Positions 6,982 through 16,532 of a stretch of DNA of 64,000 nt are shown in pieces. Made by a program: the position numbers and the translations under genes. The notes under the pieces are model-generated. The model was not told the origin of the DNA. It searched no databases and was given only the letters and a program-made list of their open reading frames with translations. The stretch is from Janthinobacterium rivuli (GTDB lineage: Bacteria > Pseudomonadota > Gammaproteobacteria > Burkholderiales > Burkholderiaceae_D). The stretch spans positions 4,216,001 through 4,280,000 of the forward strand of contig NZ_CP121464.1 in NCBI RefSeq assembly GCF_029690045.1, in the 5' to 3' direction. Position 1 is the stretch's first letter, and each line of letters starts with the position of its first letter.

Positions 6982-8208
6982 TTATCTGCGTATGGATGCC
7001 CTCTCCAACGATTTTTCAAACAGTTTTTTCGAGAGCGCGAACATCGCTGGCTGCGCCGCCTCGCAGGCCCGGCGCTCGGCGGCAATCCTGTCGCGATTCG
7101 CCGCCAAGGTGGCGCTGGTCAGCGGCATGCCGAACTGGCCATCGTCCGGCGCACCGCCCTTGTGCGTCATGACGCGCTGCATGACGATGTCGCCCAGTGC
7201 CTTCTTGAAGTGCCCCGCTTCCCAGTACCAGCGCGTGCTGGCGTGGCGCTGTTGTTGCGTGGGGATAGGCTCGCAGTTGTAAGGCCCAAAGCCGCTGAAA
7301 TCGGTCACGCTGATGCTGGCGGAAGGGTTCTTTTCCTTTACCCCCGCCACTTCCTGCACCACCTGCTGTTTCCACTCCTCGAACAGGGGCCACAGACCTG
7401 CTCCTTCGAACAGGGTGAGCATCTGCGCGTGGTAGGGATAGATCACCAGCTTGATATCGGCCTGCGTGGCCGACATCGCCAGCAAGAAGTCGTGCAGCGA
7501 TTGAAAATCGCCGTCAGCAAAATCGGTTTTCGACATGGTGACAAATCGGGCGGCGCTTTTCTGCGCCCGATGCCTGAATACCTTGTCATAGCCATCGCGG
7601 ACCGCATGTGCGCCATAGTCCAGCGCGGGATTGAGGCCGCTTGGCTCGATGGTGAACGCCGCCCTGTCATGCTGGATAAGCGGCGTCTTCACGGCGTCCT
7701 TGACCGAGGCCAGAGAAAACAAGGTATCGAAACGCCAAAAACCAGGAAGATGGGCGGACGGCGCCTCTGCGCGCGCCGGCGGCGCGATGGCCGGCTTCAG
7801 AAAATCGATGAATTCAAGGCCCACGATCACCGTCCCCGGCTTGATGCCAGCCTGGGTCAGCCGCCCGAACTGGCTGATGGCCGTCGCCATCCCCGTGCCG
7901 GGAATTCCCATGTTGTAGCCAGCGCCCTGCATTGCGCCAAATGCAGCGGCACGCGGATCGAAGCCGATCTCGGCGCGCGAGTTGCCCAGGATGATGAAGC
8001 GCGGCCGCAAGCGCAGCGCGTGTTCGTGCTTGATCTGGCTCTGGTAGCGTTCCAGCCCAGGTTTGACGGCGTTGAAGTTTTCGCGCCTTGCCACGCCATA
8101 TAAATTGTAGGGGTCGACGATGTACACAAAGGCGCATACCAGGCAGGCGCAAGACAGCAGCACCAGCGTGAGGATGGACAGATAACGGGCATAAGAAGGT
8201 CTGCTCAT
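6982..8208 (-). CDS. membrane-anchored SGNH-like protein, partner of the MBOAT acyltransferase, 408 aa
   Basis: One N-terminal membrane segment (residues about 9-31, ILTLVLLSCACLVCAFVYIV) places the rest in the periplasm. The motif GNSRAEIGFDP near residue 75 has the position and character of the GDS/GNS block I of SGNH/AlgX-AlgJ-like proteins, which work with MBOAT enzymes to O-acetylate exported polysaccharides. The gene starts 17 bases downstream of the MBOAT gene, so the two are translated from one mRNA. The remaining catalytic residues of an SGNH hydrolase are not obvious; the protein may bind glycan or carry acyl groups without classical hydrolase activity. Substrate unknown. Confidence 0.55.
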   Translation of the reverse strand: MSRPSYARYLSILTLVLLSCACLVCAFVYIVDPYNLYGVARRENFNAVKPGLERYQSQIKHEHALRLRPRFIILGNSRAEIGFDPRAAAFGAMQGAGYNMGIPGTGMATAISQFGRLTQAGIKPGTVIVGLEFIDFLKPAIAPPARAEAPSAHLPGFWRFDTLFSLASVKDAVKTPLIQHDRAAFTIEPSGLNPALDYGAHAVRDGYDKVFRHRAQKSAARFVTMSKTDFADGDFQSLHDFLLAMSATQADIKLVIYPYHAQMLTLFEGAGLWPLFEEWKQQVVQEVAGVKEKNPSASISVTDFSGFGPYNCEPIPTQQQRHASTRWYWEAGHFKKALGDIVMQRVMTHKGGAPDDGQFGMPLTSATLAANRDRIAAERRACEAAQPAMFALSKKLFEKSLERASIRR

Positions 8209-8224
8209 TTTCAGCGCTCCCCCG

Positions 8225-9778
8225 TCAAAACTGGAAATACAGGAAATCGGCGGGCTGGTTCAGGGCCAGGATGCTCGCCAGCGCCAGCAGCGCGATGGCC
8301 GCCGCCCACGCCGGCGAAGCACGCCACGTCAGCAGGCGCGCCATGTCGGGACCTGCCGCTCCTGCCGTGCTGGCACGCTGAAAATCCAGCGCCGGGGTAC
8401 AGCGGCGCATGATCTGCTGCGTGTTCGGAAAGGCGAAGGCGAGCAGCGCCGCAATGCCTATCCACGTCCAGGTTTTGACGAACTGGAAGCCTTCGCCCAG
8501 GTAAAACGTCACGCCCACCGTTTCCAGCAAGCGCTGCAGCGCAGGCACGCGGCTGGCCAGCGCGTCGGGTATGGCAATGCCGTTGCCACCCGCCATGCCC
8601 TGCAGGATAGCCCATGACGTCGCCATGTTCGGTGCGCGGAAAAAGACCCAGGCAACGCAGACGGCGGCAAAGGTGATGGCGGTGGCGACGATCTTCCATG
8701 CCCGGCTATCGAGCGGCAGATGCAGGCGCCGCGCAACCTCGCTCCAGGCCTTGTGGACACCCAGGTAAGCGCCATGCAGCGCGCCCCAGACGATGAAATT
8801 CCACCCGGCGCCATGCCACAGGCCGCCCAGCACCATGGTGATCATCAGGTTCAGGTAGCGGCGCACGGGCCCGCAGCGCTTGCCGCCCAGCGGGATATAC
8901 AGGTAATCGCGCAGGAAGCGCGACAGGGTCATGTGCCAGCGGCGCCAGAATTGCGCGATATTGCGCGCTTTGTAGGGCGAGTCGAAGTTCAAGGGCAGGC
9001 GCACGCCAAATAATCTCGACAAGCCGATGGCCATGTCGGAATAACCGGAGAAATCGAAGTACAGCTGAAACGCGTACGCCAATACCCCGCCCCAGGCGGC
9101 CAGCAGCGTGGGCGCTGCGGGATCGCTGAATAGCGGCGCCGCGTACGGGCCGATGTTATCGGCCACCAGTACTTTTTTCGCCAGCCCGATGATGAAAATC
9201 GTCGAGCCGATGGCCACATTCCTGCCCGAAAGGCGGAAGATGCGCCGGTCCGCAAACTGCGGCATCATCTCCTTGTGGTGCAGCACCGGGCCGGCGATCA
9301 GGTGCGGAAAATACGTGACGAACAGCAGATAGTGGACAAAACGGCTTTCCTGCGCCTTGCCCTGGTAGGTATCGACCAGGAAGGCGATCTGGGTAAACGT
9401 AAAAAACGAAATCCCGATCGGCAGCACCACGTGCAGGATGGGCATGGGCTGCGCCAGCAATTGCGCCAGGCTGGCAACGAAGAAACCCGCATATTTGTAA
9501 TAGGCGAGCAGGCCCAGGTTGGCGGCGATGGCCGCGATCAACAGGCCCTTGCGGTGGCGGATGCGTCCCGGCCCAAGCACGGTGGCGCAGCCGTAATTGA
9601 AGCCGATGGAGCCGAGCAGCAGCGGCAGGTAGCGGTAGTCCCACCAGCCGTAGAAAAACAGCGAGGCGCCGGCCAGCCAGGCGGCGGCCCATAAGCGGCT
9701 GCGTCGTCCCAGGATGAAAAAACCGGCCAGCGTGACGGGCAGATATGCAAACAGGAAGACGTAGGAGTTAAATAGCAT
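8225..9778 (-). CDS. MBOAT-family membrane O-acyltransferase (AlgI-like), 517 aa
   Basis: Polytopic membrane protein with the MBOAT hallmarks: the WRRWHMTLSRFLRDYLYIPLGG block near residue 280 and the catalytic His in VLGGLWHGAGWNF near residue 320. AlgI/DltB-type enzymes move acetyl groups from the cytoplasm across the membrane to an exported polymer. The downstream gene at 6982 encodes a periplasmic SGNH-like partner. The pair interrupts the methylcitrate cluster between prpF and prpE. It has no glycan synthesis genes nearby, so the polymer it modifies cannot be named. Confidence 0.8.
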   Translation of the reverse strand: MLFNSYVFLFAYLPVTLAGFFILGRRSRLWAAAWLAGASLFFYGWWDYRYLPLLLGSIGFNYGCATVLGPGRIRHRKGLLIAAIAANLGLLAYYKYAGFFVASLAQLLAQPMPILHVVLPIGISFFTFTQIAFLVDTYQGKAQESRFVHYLLFVTYFPHLIAGPVLHHKEMMPQFADRRIFRLSGRNVAIGSTIFIIGLAKKVLVADNIGPYAAPLFSDPAAPTLLAAWGGVLAYAFQLYFDFSGYSDMAIGLSRLFGVRLPLNFDSPYKARNIAQFWRRWHMTLSRFLRDYLYIPLGGKRCGPVRRYLNLMITMVLGGLWHGAGWNFIVWGALHGAYLGVHKAWSEVARRLHLPLDSRAWKIVATAITFAAVCVAWVFFRAPNMATSWAILQGMAGGNGIAIPDALASRVPALQRLLETVGVTFYLGEGFQFVKTWTWIGIAALLAFAFPNTQQIMRRCTPALDFQRASTAGAAGPDMARLLTWRASPAWAAAIALLALASILALNQPADFLYFQF

Positions 9779-9928
9779 CTGTTCACCAGTCAGAAAGCAT
9801 GGGAGGCCGCCAGCGCCTGCACTACGCTCACGTACATCGCGGCTGACGCTCCCCCATTTTCCTTGTCGCTCAGTTTCTTTGCTAGCAGAAATATCAACTG
9901 ATCTGCATGCGCATTCGCCTGTTTGGCC

Positions 9929-11119
9929 TTAAAACGCGTCGCCGGGTATGCGCACCACGCCTTCCATCAGCACGCGCGCGCTGCGGCTCATGATGGCCTT
10001 GGTGACGCTCCAGACGCCATCGGCCAGCGCCGCTTCCGCGCCCACCATCAGGGTGCCGGACGGGTGGCCGAAGCGCACGCTGGTTTTTTCGCCGCCGCCC
10101 GCCGCCAGGTTGACCAGTGTGCCGGGGATGGCCGCCGCCGTGCCGATGGCGACAGCGGCCGTGCCCATCATGGCGTGATGCAGCTTGCCCATGGACAGCG
10201 CGCGCACCAGCAGGTCGATATCGCCCACTGCCACCTGCTTGCCGCTCGATGACACATAGCCGGCCGGCTTGGCGACAAAGGCCACTTTCGGCGTGTGCTG
10301 GCGCTTCGCCGCTTCATCAAGGTGGGAAATCAAACCCATGCGCAGGGCGCCATGCGCGCGGATGGTCTCGAAACGGGCCAGCGCGGCCGGATCGCCATTG
10401 ATGGCGTCCTGCAGTTCCGTGCCCGTGTAGCCGATGGCGTCCGCGTCGACAAAAATCGTCGGGATGCCGGCGTTGATCATCGTGACTTGTAAAACACCGA
10501 TGCCGGGCACGTCGAGGTCGTCGACCAGGTTGCCGGTGGGGAACATCGCGCCACCGCCGCCCTCTTCCTCCGCGGCCGGGTCGAGAAATTCCAGCTTTAC
10601 TTCGGCGGCCGGGAAGGTCACGCCATCGAGTTCGAAGTCGCCCGTTTCCTGTACTTCGCCGTTGGTCATGGGGACGTGGGCAATGATGGTTTTGCCGATA
10701 TTGGCTTGCCAGATGCGCACCGTGGCGATGCCGTTTGCCGGCACGCGGGCGGCGTCCACCAGGCCGCTGGCGATGGCGAACGAGCCGACGGCGGCCGACA
10801 GGTTGCCGCAATTACCGCTCCAGTCGACAAACGGCTTGTCGATGGAGACCTGGCCGAACAGGTAGTCGACGTCGTGGTTAAGCTTGCTGCTTTTCGCCAG
10901 GATCACCGTCTTGCTGGTGCTCGAGGTGGCGCCGCCCATGCCGTCGATCTGCTTGCCGTACGGGTCAGGGCTGCCGATCACGCGCAGCAGCAGCGCATCG
11001 CGCGCGGCGCCCGGCACTTGCGCGCTGGCCGGCAAATCCTGCAGGCGGAAGAACACGCCCTTGCTGGTGCCGCCGCGCATGTAGGTGGCGGGGATTTTGA
11101 TTTGGGGGGTGTGGGTCAT
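9929..11119 (-). CDS. prpF: AcnD-accessory isomerase PrpF, 396 aa
   Basis: PrpF-family protein with the diaminopimelate-epimerase-like double fold; the N-terminal signature YMRGGTSKGVFF is clear. In the AcnD/PrpF version of the pathway, AcnD dehydrates 2-methylcitrate and PrpF isomerises the product so that aconitase B can complete the route. The start at 11119 (MTHTPQIKIPATYMRGG) is chosen because the open frame farther upstream runs into the palindrome at 11186-11212. It follows acnD with a gap of about 97 bases, same strand. Confidence 0.9.
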   Translation of the reverse strand: MTHTPQIKIPATYMRGGTSKGVFFRLQDLPASAQVPGAARDALLLRVIGSPDPYGKQIDGMGGATSSTSKTVILAKSSKLNHDVDYLFGQVSIDKPFVDWSGNCGNLSAAVGSFAIASGLVDAARVPANGIATVRIWQANIGKTIIAHVPMTNGEVQETGDFELDGVTFPAAEVKLEFLDPAAEEEGGGGAMFPTGNLVDDLDVPGIGVLQVTMINAGIPTIFVDADAIGYTGTELQDAINGDPAALARFETIRAHGALRMGLISHLDEAAKRQHTPKVAFVAKPAGYVSSSGKQVAVGDIDLLVRALSMGKLHHAMMGTAAVAIGTAAAIPGTLVNLAAGGGEKTSVRFGHPSGTLMVGAEAALADGVWSVTKAIMSRSARVLMEGVVRIPGDAF

Positions 11120-11185
11120 TGTATATTTCCGCAGAAGTTCTTTGCCTGCGCTGCGAGGACGACAGCCTCCCCGCAACACAAAGCT

Positions 11186-11212
11186 GGGGTCAGACCCGGC
11201 GGGTCTGACCCC
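11186..11212. repeat. 12-base perfect palindromic repeat, GGGGTCAGACCC and complement
   Basis: Two perfectly complementary 12-base arms are separated by GGC between prpF and acnD. The GGGGTCAGACCC motif is typical of REP-like extragenic palindromes of Oxalobacteraceae and relatives. On the minus strand it forms a strong hairpin in the acnD-prpF message and could tune prpF expression or RNA stability. No T-tract follows. Confidence 0.7.
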
Positions 11213-11216
11213 TGGT

Positions 11217-13835
11217 TTACGCTGCCTTCGACGACTCGAGGAAATCCTGGGCAAACCTTTGCAGCACGCCGCCGGCCTCGTAAATCGACACCTCTTCCGC
11301 CGTATCGAGGCGGCAGGTGACGGGCACTTGCACCGTTTCGCCGTTCTTGCGGTGGATGACGAGGGTCAAAGTGGAGCGCGGCGTGCGCTCGCCGACGACG
11401 TCGTAGGTTTCGCTGCCGTCCAGGCCCAACGTCTTGCGGTTCACGCCGGGAAGGAATTCCAGCGGCAGCACGCCCATGCCCACCAGGTTGGTGCGGTGGA
11501 TGCGCTCGAAGCCTTCGGCCACGATGGCTTCCACGCCGGCCAGGCGCACGCCCTTGGCGGCCCAGTCGCGCGAGGAACCCTGGCCATAGTCGGCGCCGGC
11601 GATGATGATCAATGGCTGCTTGCGCTCCATGTACACCTCGATGGCTTCCCACATGCGCGAGATCGTGCCTTCCGGCTCGATGCGCGTGAGCGAACCCGCC
11701 TTGACTTTGCCGTCCTCGATGACCATCTCGTTCTTCAGGGTCGGGTTGGCGAACGTGGCGCGTTGCGCCGTCAGATGGTCGCCCCGGTGCGTGGCGTAGG
11801 AATTGAAGTCTTCCTCCGGCAAACCCATTTTCGCCAGGTACTCGCCGGCCGCGCTATCGAGCATGATGGCGTTCGATGGCGACAGATGGTCGGTGGTGAT
11901 GTTGTCGCCCAAAACGGCCAGCGGACGCATGCCTTTCAACGGACGCGCGCCAGCCAGCGCGCCTTCCCAGTACGGCGGACGGCGGATATACGTCGTCTGC
12001 GGACGCCAGTCGTACAGCGGGCTGACCTTGATGCCGTCGTCCGCCTGCGCGGCGAACATCGGGATGTACACCTTGCGGAACTGCTCCGGCTTGACGCTGG
12101 ACGCGACGATAGCGTCGATTTCCTCGTCGGATGGCCAGATATCCTTGAGCAAAATCGGTTTGCCGTCCGCGTCATGGCCCAGCACATCCTTTTCGATATC
12201 GAAGCGGATGGTGCCGGCGATCGCGTAGGCCACCACCAGCGGCGGCGAGGCGAGGAAAGCCTGCTTCGCGTACGGGTGGATGCGGCCATCGAAGTTGCGG
12301 TTGCCCGACAGGACAGCCGTGGCGTACAGGTCGCGCGACACCACTTCATCCTGGATCACGGGGTCGAGCGCGCCCGACATGCCGTTGCACGAAGTGCAGG
12401 CGAAAGCCACCACGCCAAAGCCCAGTGTTTCAAGTTCCGGCATCAGGCCCGCTTCCTGCAGGTACAGTTCCACGGTTTTCGAGCCGGGCGCCAGCGACGA
12501 TTTCACCCAAGGTTTACGGGTCAAACCGAGGCGGTTCGCATTGCGCGCGATCAGCCCGGCGGCGATCATGTTGCGCGGGTTGTTCGTGTTGGTGCAACTG
12601 GTAATGGCCGCGATGATGACGGCGCCGTCCGGCATCTTGCCCGGCTCGTTTTCCACCACGCCGGAAATGCCGCGCGCAGCCAGTTCCGACGTCGGTACGC
12701 GGTTGTGCGGATTCGACGGCCCGGCGATATTGCGCACGACGGATGACAGGTCAAACGTCAATACGCGCTCGTACTGCGCGTCGACCAGGCTGTCGGCCCA
12801 CAGGCCCGTCTCTTTCGCGTACAGCTCCACCAATTTCACCAGTTCGTCGTCGCGGCCCGTCAGTTTCAGATATTTGATGGTTTGCGCATCGATGTAGAAC
12901 ATGGCGGCCGTGGCACCAAATTCCGGCGCCATGTTGGAAATCGTGGCGCGGTCGCCCAGGGTCAGGTGCGATGCGCCTTCGCCAAAGAATTCCAGGTAGG
13001 ACGAGACGACCTTCTGCTTGCGCAGGAACTCCGTCAGCGCCAGCACGGTATCGGTAGCCGTGATGCCCGGCTGCGGTTTGCCCGTCAGCTTGACGCCGAT
13101 GATGTCGGGCAAACGCATCCACGAGGCGCGGCCCAGCATCACGCTTTCCGCTTCCAGGCCGCCCACGCCGATGGCGATCACGCCCAGCGCGTCGACCATC
13201 GGCGTATGCGAATCCGTGCCGACCAGGGTATCGGGATAGGCCACGCCATCCTGCACCTGGATCACGGGCGACATGCGCTCGAGGTTAATCTGGTGCAGGA
13301 TGCCGTTGCCCGGCGGGATCACGTCGACGTTTTTAAAGGCTTTCTTGGTCCAGTCGATGAAGTCGAAACGGTCTTCATTGCGGCGGTCTTCGATGGCGCG
13401 GTTCTTGGCGAAGGCATCGGGGTCGAATCCACCGCATTCGACGGCCAGCGAATGGTCGACCACCAGCTGCGTCGGCACGACGGGGTTGACCAGGGCCGGG
13501 TCGCCGCCCTGGGCCGCGATGGCGTCGCGCAAGCCGGCCAGGTCGACCAGGGCCGTCTGGCCCAGGATGTCATGGCAGACGACGCGCGCGGGGAACCACG
13601 GGAAATCGAGGTCGCGCCGGCGTTCGATGAACTGGCTCAGCGAAGCATTCAATGTCGCCGGGTCGCAGCGGCGCACGAGGTTTTCCGCCAGTACACGCGA
13701 GGTGTAGGGCAAGGTGGCGTAGGCGCCTGGCTGGATCGCATCGACGGCGGCGCGCGTGTCGAAGTAGTCTAGCTGGGTGCCCGGCAAGCGCTTGCGGTGC
13801 AAGGTATTCATGGGGGTAGTCAATGCAGTACTCAT
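11217..13835 (-). CDS. acnD: 2-methylcitrate dehydratase, Fe-S dependent, AcnD, 872 aa
   Basis: Aconitase-superfamily enzyme that dehydrates 2-methylcitrate. The three [4Fe-4S] cysteines are seen in SCTNTNNP (near residue 440) and ACTSCNG (near residue 505). The swivel-domain signature GADYGQGSSRDWAA is near residue 780. Length and neighbours (prpC upstream, prpF downstream) identify AcnD rather than housekeeping aconitase. ATG 13835 overlaps the last base of the prpC stop (TAATG), so translation is probably coupled; a second Met at 13811 lacks a ribosome-binding site. Confidence 0.92.
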   Translation of the reverse strand: MSTALTTPMNTLHRKRLPGTQLDYFDTRAAVDAIQPGAYATLPYTSRVLAENLVRRCDPATLNASLSQFIERRRDLDFPWFPARVVCHDILGQTALVDLAGLRDAIAAQGGDPALVNPVVPTQLVVDHSLAVECGGFDPDAFAKNRAIEDRRNEDRFDFIDWTKKAFKNVDVIPPGNGILHQINLERMSPVIQVQDGVAYPDTLVGTDSHTPMVDALGVIAIGVGGLEAESVMLGRASWMRLPDIIGVKLTGKPQPGITATDTVLALTEFLRKQKVVSSYLEFFGEGASHLTLGDRATISNMAPEFGATAAMFYIDAQTIKYLKLTGRDDELVKLVELYAKETGLWADSLVDAQYERVLTFDLSSVVRNIAGPSNPHNRVPTSELAARGISGVVENEPGKMPDGAVIIAAITSCTNTNNPRNMIAAGLIARNANRLGLTRKPWVKSSLAPGSKTVELYLQEAGLMPELETLGFGVVAFACTSCNGMSGALDPVIQDEVVSRDLYATAVLSGNRNFDGRIHPYAKQAFLASPPLVVAYAIAGTIRFDIEKDVLGHDADGKPILLKDIWPSDEEIDAIVASSVKPEQFRKVYIPMFAAQADDGIKVSPLYDWRPQTTYIRRPPYWEGALAGARPLKGMRPLAVLGDNITTDHLSPSNAIMLDSAAGEYLAKMGLPEEDFNSYATHRGDHLTAQRATFANPTLKNEMVIEDGKVKAGSLTRIEPEGTISRMWEAIEVYMERKQPLIIIAGADYGQGSSRDWAAKGVRLAGVEAIVAEGFERIHRTNLVGMGVLPLEFLPGVNRKTLGLDGSETYDVVGERTPRSTLTLVIHRKNGETVQVPVTCRLDTAEEVSIYEAGGVLQRFAQDFLESSKAA

Positions 13836-14989
13836 TATTTGCGGTCCTTGATCGGCACGAATTCCAGATCTTCCGGGCCCACGTAGTTGGCGCTCGGGCG
13901 GATGATCTTGTTGTCGATGCGCTGCTCGATGATGTGGGCAGCCCAGCCCGAGGTGCGCGAGATGACGAACAGCGGCGTAAACATCGCCGTCGGCACGCCC
14001 ATCATGTGGTAAGACACGGCCGAGAACCAGTCCAGGTTCGGGAACATGTTCTTGATTTCCCACATGACCGATTCCAGGCGCTCGGCGATGTCGAACATTT
14101 TCGTGGAACCGGCTTCCTGCGACAGCGAACGGGCCACTTCCTTGATGACGACGTTGCGCGGGTCGGAAATCGTGTAGACGGGGTGGCCGAAACCGATCAC
14201 CACTTCCTTGTTGGCGACGCGCTCGCGGATATCGGCTTCCGCTTCGTCCGGGTTGTCGTAGCGTTTCTGGATCTCCAGCGCCACTTCATTCGCGCCGCCG
14301 TGTTTCGGGCCGCGCAGCGCGCCGATGGCGCCCGTGATGGCCGAGTGGATGTCCGACCCCGTGCCGGCGATCACGCGACTGGTGAAGGTCGAGGCATTGA
14401 ATTCGTGTTCCGCGTACAGGATCAAGGACGTGTGCATGGCCTTTTCCCACGACGCCGACGGTTTTTCGCCATGCAGCAGGTGCAGGAAGTGGCCGCCGAT
14501 CGAGTCGTCGTCCGTTTCCACTTCGATGCGCTTGCCATTATGGCTGTAGTGGTACCAGTACAGCAGCATGGAGCCGAACGACGCCATCAGGCGGTCGGCG
14601 ATGTCGCGCGCGCCCGGCGCGTTATGGTCGTCTTTTTCCGGCAGGGTGCAGCCCAGCACGGACACGCCCGTGCGCATCACGTCCATCGGGTGGGCGGCAG
14701 CCGGCAGCGCTTCCAGCGCCAGCTTCACGGCCGACGGCAAGCCGCGCAAGGATTTCAGTTTGGCCTTGTAGCCTTTCAATTCAGCGGACGTCGGCAGCTT
14801 GCCGTGCACCAGCAGGTAGGCGATTTCCTCGAACTCGCAGCTGTCGGCCACGTCCAGGATGTCATAGCCGCGGTAATGCAAATCGTTGCCGGTCTTGCCG
14901 ACCGAGCACAGCGCCGTGTTGCCGGCGGTGACGCCGGACAGGGCGACGGATTTTTTAGGCTTGAAAGTGGCGGCTTGCGGTGCGTTCAT
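13835..14989 (-). CDS. prpC: 2-methylcitrate synthase PrpC, 384 aa
   Basis: Citrate-synthase family enzyme that condenses propionyl-CoA with oxaloacetate. Visible motifs include GGANEVALE and the active-site region [14 protein letters not shown]. At 384 residues it belongs to the short (type II-like) class typical of methylcitrate synthases. ATG 14989 has GGAG 7 bases upstream; an in-frame TTG at 15001 is not preferred. Its stop overlaps the acnD start. Confidence 0.93.
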   Translation of the reverse strand: MNAPQAATFKPKKSVALSGVTAGNTALCSVGKTGNDLHYRGYDILDVADSCEFEEIAYLLVHGKLPTSAELKGYKAKLKSLRGLPSAVKLALEALPAAAHPMDVMRTGVSVLGCTLPEKDDHNAPGARDIADRLMASFGSMLLYWYHYSHNGKRIEVETDDDSIGGHFLHLLHGEKPSASWEKAMHTSLILYAEHEFNASTFTSRVIAGTGSDIHSAITGAIGALRGPKHGGANEVALEIQKRYDNPDEAEADIRERVANKEVVIGFGHPVYTISDPRNVVIKEVARSLSQEAGSTKMFDIAERLESVMWEIKNMFPNLDWFSAVSYHMMGVPTAMFTPLFVISRTSGWAAHIIEQRIDNKIIRPSANYVGPEDLEFVPIKDRK

Positions 14990-15069
14990 TGATTTCTCCA
15001 AAAATTGACTAGTCTCGGTTGCATCACTGCGGGGCCGGCATGCGGCCCCTGCTTCTTGCTTATTTCTGC

Positions 15070-15957
15070 TTATTTCTTTTGCGCGGCGAACAGCGCGTCG
15101 AGCTTTTGCTCGAAGTCGTGGTAATTGATCGATTCATACAGCTCCATGCGCGTCTGCATGGTGTCGACGACGTTCTTTTGCGTGCCGTCGCGGCGCAGCG
15201 CCTGGTACACGTTTTCCGCCGCCTTGTTCATGGCGCGGAAAGCGGACAATGGATACAGCGCCAGGCCCACGTGCGCGCTGCGCAATTCGTCCAAGGTGAA
15301 CAGCGGCGTGGAACCGAATTCCGTGATGTTGGCCAGGATAGGCACGTTGACGGCCTTGGCGAAGGTGGCGTACATGTCCAGATCCGTGATGGCTTCCGGG
15401 AAGATCATGTCGGCGCCCGCTTCGACGCAGGCGACGGCGCGTTCCAAAGCCGATTCCAGGCCATCGACGGCCAGCGCATCGGTGCGCGCCATGATGACGA
15501 AGTTCGGGTCCGTGCGCGCATCGACGGCCGCCTTGATGCGGTCGACCATTTCTTCCTTGCTCACGATTTCCTTGCCAGGACGGTGGCCGCAGCGCTTGGC
15601 GCCCACCTGGTCTTCGATGTGCAGGCCGGCCGCGCCGAACTTGATCATCGATTTCACGGTGCGCGCCACATTGAATGCGGACGAACCGAAACCCGTGTCG
15701 GCGTCGACCAGCAGCGGCAGGTCGCACACGTCGGTGATGCGGCGGATGTCGGTCAGCACATCGTCCAGGCTGGAAATGCCCAGGTCAGGCAAGCCCAGCG
15801 AGCCGGCCGCGACGCCGCCGCCGGACAGGTAGATGGCCTTGTAACCGGCGCGCTTGGCCAGCAAGGCGTGGTTGGCGTTGATGGCGCCGACGACTTGCAA
15901 CGGGGATTCTTCCTGGACGGCCTTGCGGAATGCGGCACCTGCGGAGTATTGAGTCAT
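15070..15957 (-). CDS. prpB: 2-methylisocitrate lyase PrpB, 295 aa
   Basis: Isocitrate-lyase/PEP-mutase family enzyme that splits 2-methylisocitrate into pyruvate and succinate, the last step of the cycle. The catalytic loop [17 protein letters not shown] is present around residue 120, and residues DADTGFG bind the metal. It is the first gene of the cluster; ATG 15957 has AAGGTG upstream. A sigma-54-type promoter lies 65 bases upstream of the start. Confidence 0.94.
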   Translation of the reverse strand: MTQYSAGAAFRKAVQEESPLQVVGAINANHALLAKRAGYKAIYLSGGGVAAGSLGLPDLGISSLDDVLTDIRRITDVCDLPLLVDADTGFGSSAFNVARTVKSMIKFGAAGLHIEDQVGAKRCGHRPGKEIVSKEEMVDRIKAAVDARTDPNFVIMARTDALAVDGLESALERAVACVEAGADMIFPEAITDLDMYATFAKAVNVPILANITEFGSTPLFTLDELRSAHVGLALYPLSAFRAMNKAAENVYQALRRDGTQKNVVDTMQTRMELYESINYHDFEQKLDALFAAQKK

Positions 15958-16021
15958 GTGTTCACCTTATGGGTTTCGGATGGTCCCGAATGTTTCACGG
16001 AGTGGCTATGAGCATCAGTAT

Positions 16022-16037
16022 TGCAAATGCCGTGCCA
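16022..16037 (-). promoter_or_regulatory. sigma-54 promoter of the prp cluster
   Basis: Read on the minus strand the sequence is TGGCACG-GCAT-TTGCA, a full match to the sigma-54 consensus (-24 GG, -12 GC, correct spacing). It points at prpB, whose start is 65 bases downstream. Sigma-54 control of prp genes through the activator PrpR is established in enterobacteria. Confidence 0.8.
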
Positions 16038-16159
16038 GGAACCTTCGACCAGTGGAAAAACCCGTTGTCGCAGAGCGAAAAGGCGCGCAAACGGCTGTGG
16101 GGGCCGCGCAGCGTGGCTGTCACGTCGCGCAACAGCGATGTCACGTTTGGCGTCAACAA

Positions 16160-16208
16160 CGTTTCACATTTGTTTCAATCAATTCATTTTGAAACATTGA
16201 ATGAAACA
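16160..16208. promoter_or_regulatory. enhancer-like cluster of TGTTTCA/TGAAACA inverted repeats
   Basis: CGTTTCA at 16160-16166, TGTTTCA at 16171-16177 and TGAAACA at 16190-16196 and 16202-16208 sit 120-190 bases upstream of the sigma-54 promoter, the usual enhancer distance. A further TGTTTCA is at 15991-15997 inside the leader. Probable binding sites of a PrpR-type activator; the protein is not encoded in this window. Confidence 0.6.
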
Positions 16209-16236
16209 TGCAACAGACAGGAAAACAGCGCGGATG

Positions 16237-16260
16237 AAAAAAAGCCGGCGGGCGCCGGCT
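16237..16260 (-). terminator. rho-independent terminator of the 16284-16532 gene
   Basis: On the minus strand AGCCGGC-GCCC-GCCGGCT forms a 7-base perfect stem and is followed by seven T. It lies 24 bases after the stop at 16284 and insulates the prp control region. Confidence 0.85.
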
Positions 16261-16283
16261 GAGAGTGATATTAGGAGCTAAAA

Positions 16284-16532
16284 CTAGGCCAGCCTAACCA
16301 GCGGATTGGCGATGATGTTGTCGATCTGGCGCACGGCTTCTTCGCAGGCGGCGGCAATGGCGCCCTCCTCGTCGTCGCGAACGAATTGCATGGTCGAGCC
16401 TTCGAATACTTCCAGGCCTTCCACGGTGGCGCGTTCGATATCGCAACTGGCCGACCATTTGCCGTCGGTGGTGGGCACGGCCAGGGGAACGATTTCCCAG
16501 CCTTTATAGTGAATTTTAGAACTGCTATCCAT
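16284..16532 (-). CDS. small hypothetical protein, paralogue of the next gene, 82 aa
   Basis: Starts MDSSSKIHYKGWEIVP at 16532. The HYKGWEIVPLAVPTTDGKW block aligns with YRGFTISVTPQKDNDDLWDF of the neighbouring product, and both end in a helix with Glu-Ala and Asp-Asn-(Leu/Ile) (EAVRQIDNIIA versus EVARTEVDNLL). They are therefore diverged copies of one small domain, probably a beta-hairpin plus helix fold. No catalytic motif, signal peptide or membrane segment is visible. The open frame continues upstream to 16577 but without support. Function unknown. Confidence 0.65.
   Translation of the reverse strand: MDSSSKIHYKGWEIVPLAVPTTDGKWSASCDIERATVEGLEVFEGSTMQFVRDDEEGAIAAACEEAVRQIDNIIANPLVRLA

Noticed and set aside
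5851..8103. 750-codon plus-strand frame antisense to prpE and the SGNH-like gene
   Set aside because: Shadow of GC-rich codon use on the opposite strand; composition is His/Arg/Gly-rich with no domain, and it spans two well-supported genes.
11085..12746. 553-codon plus-strand frame antisense to acnD and prpF
   Set aside because: Same reason: antisense shadow of a well-supported enzyme gene.
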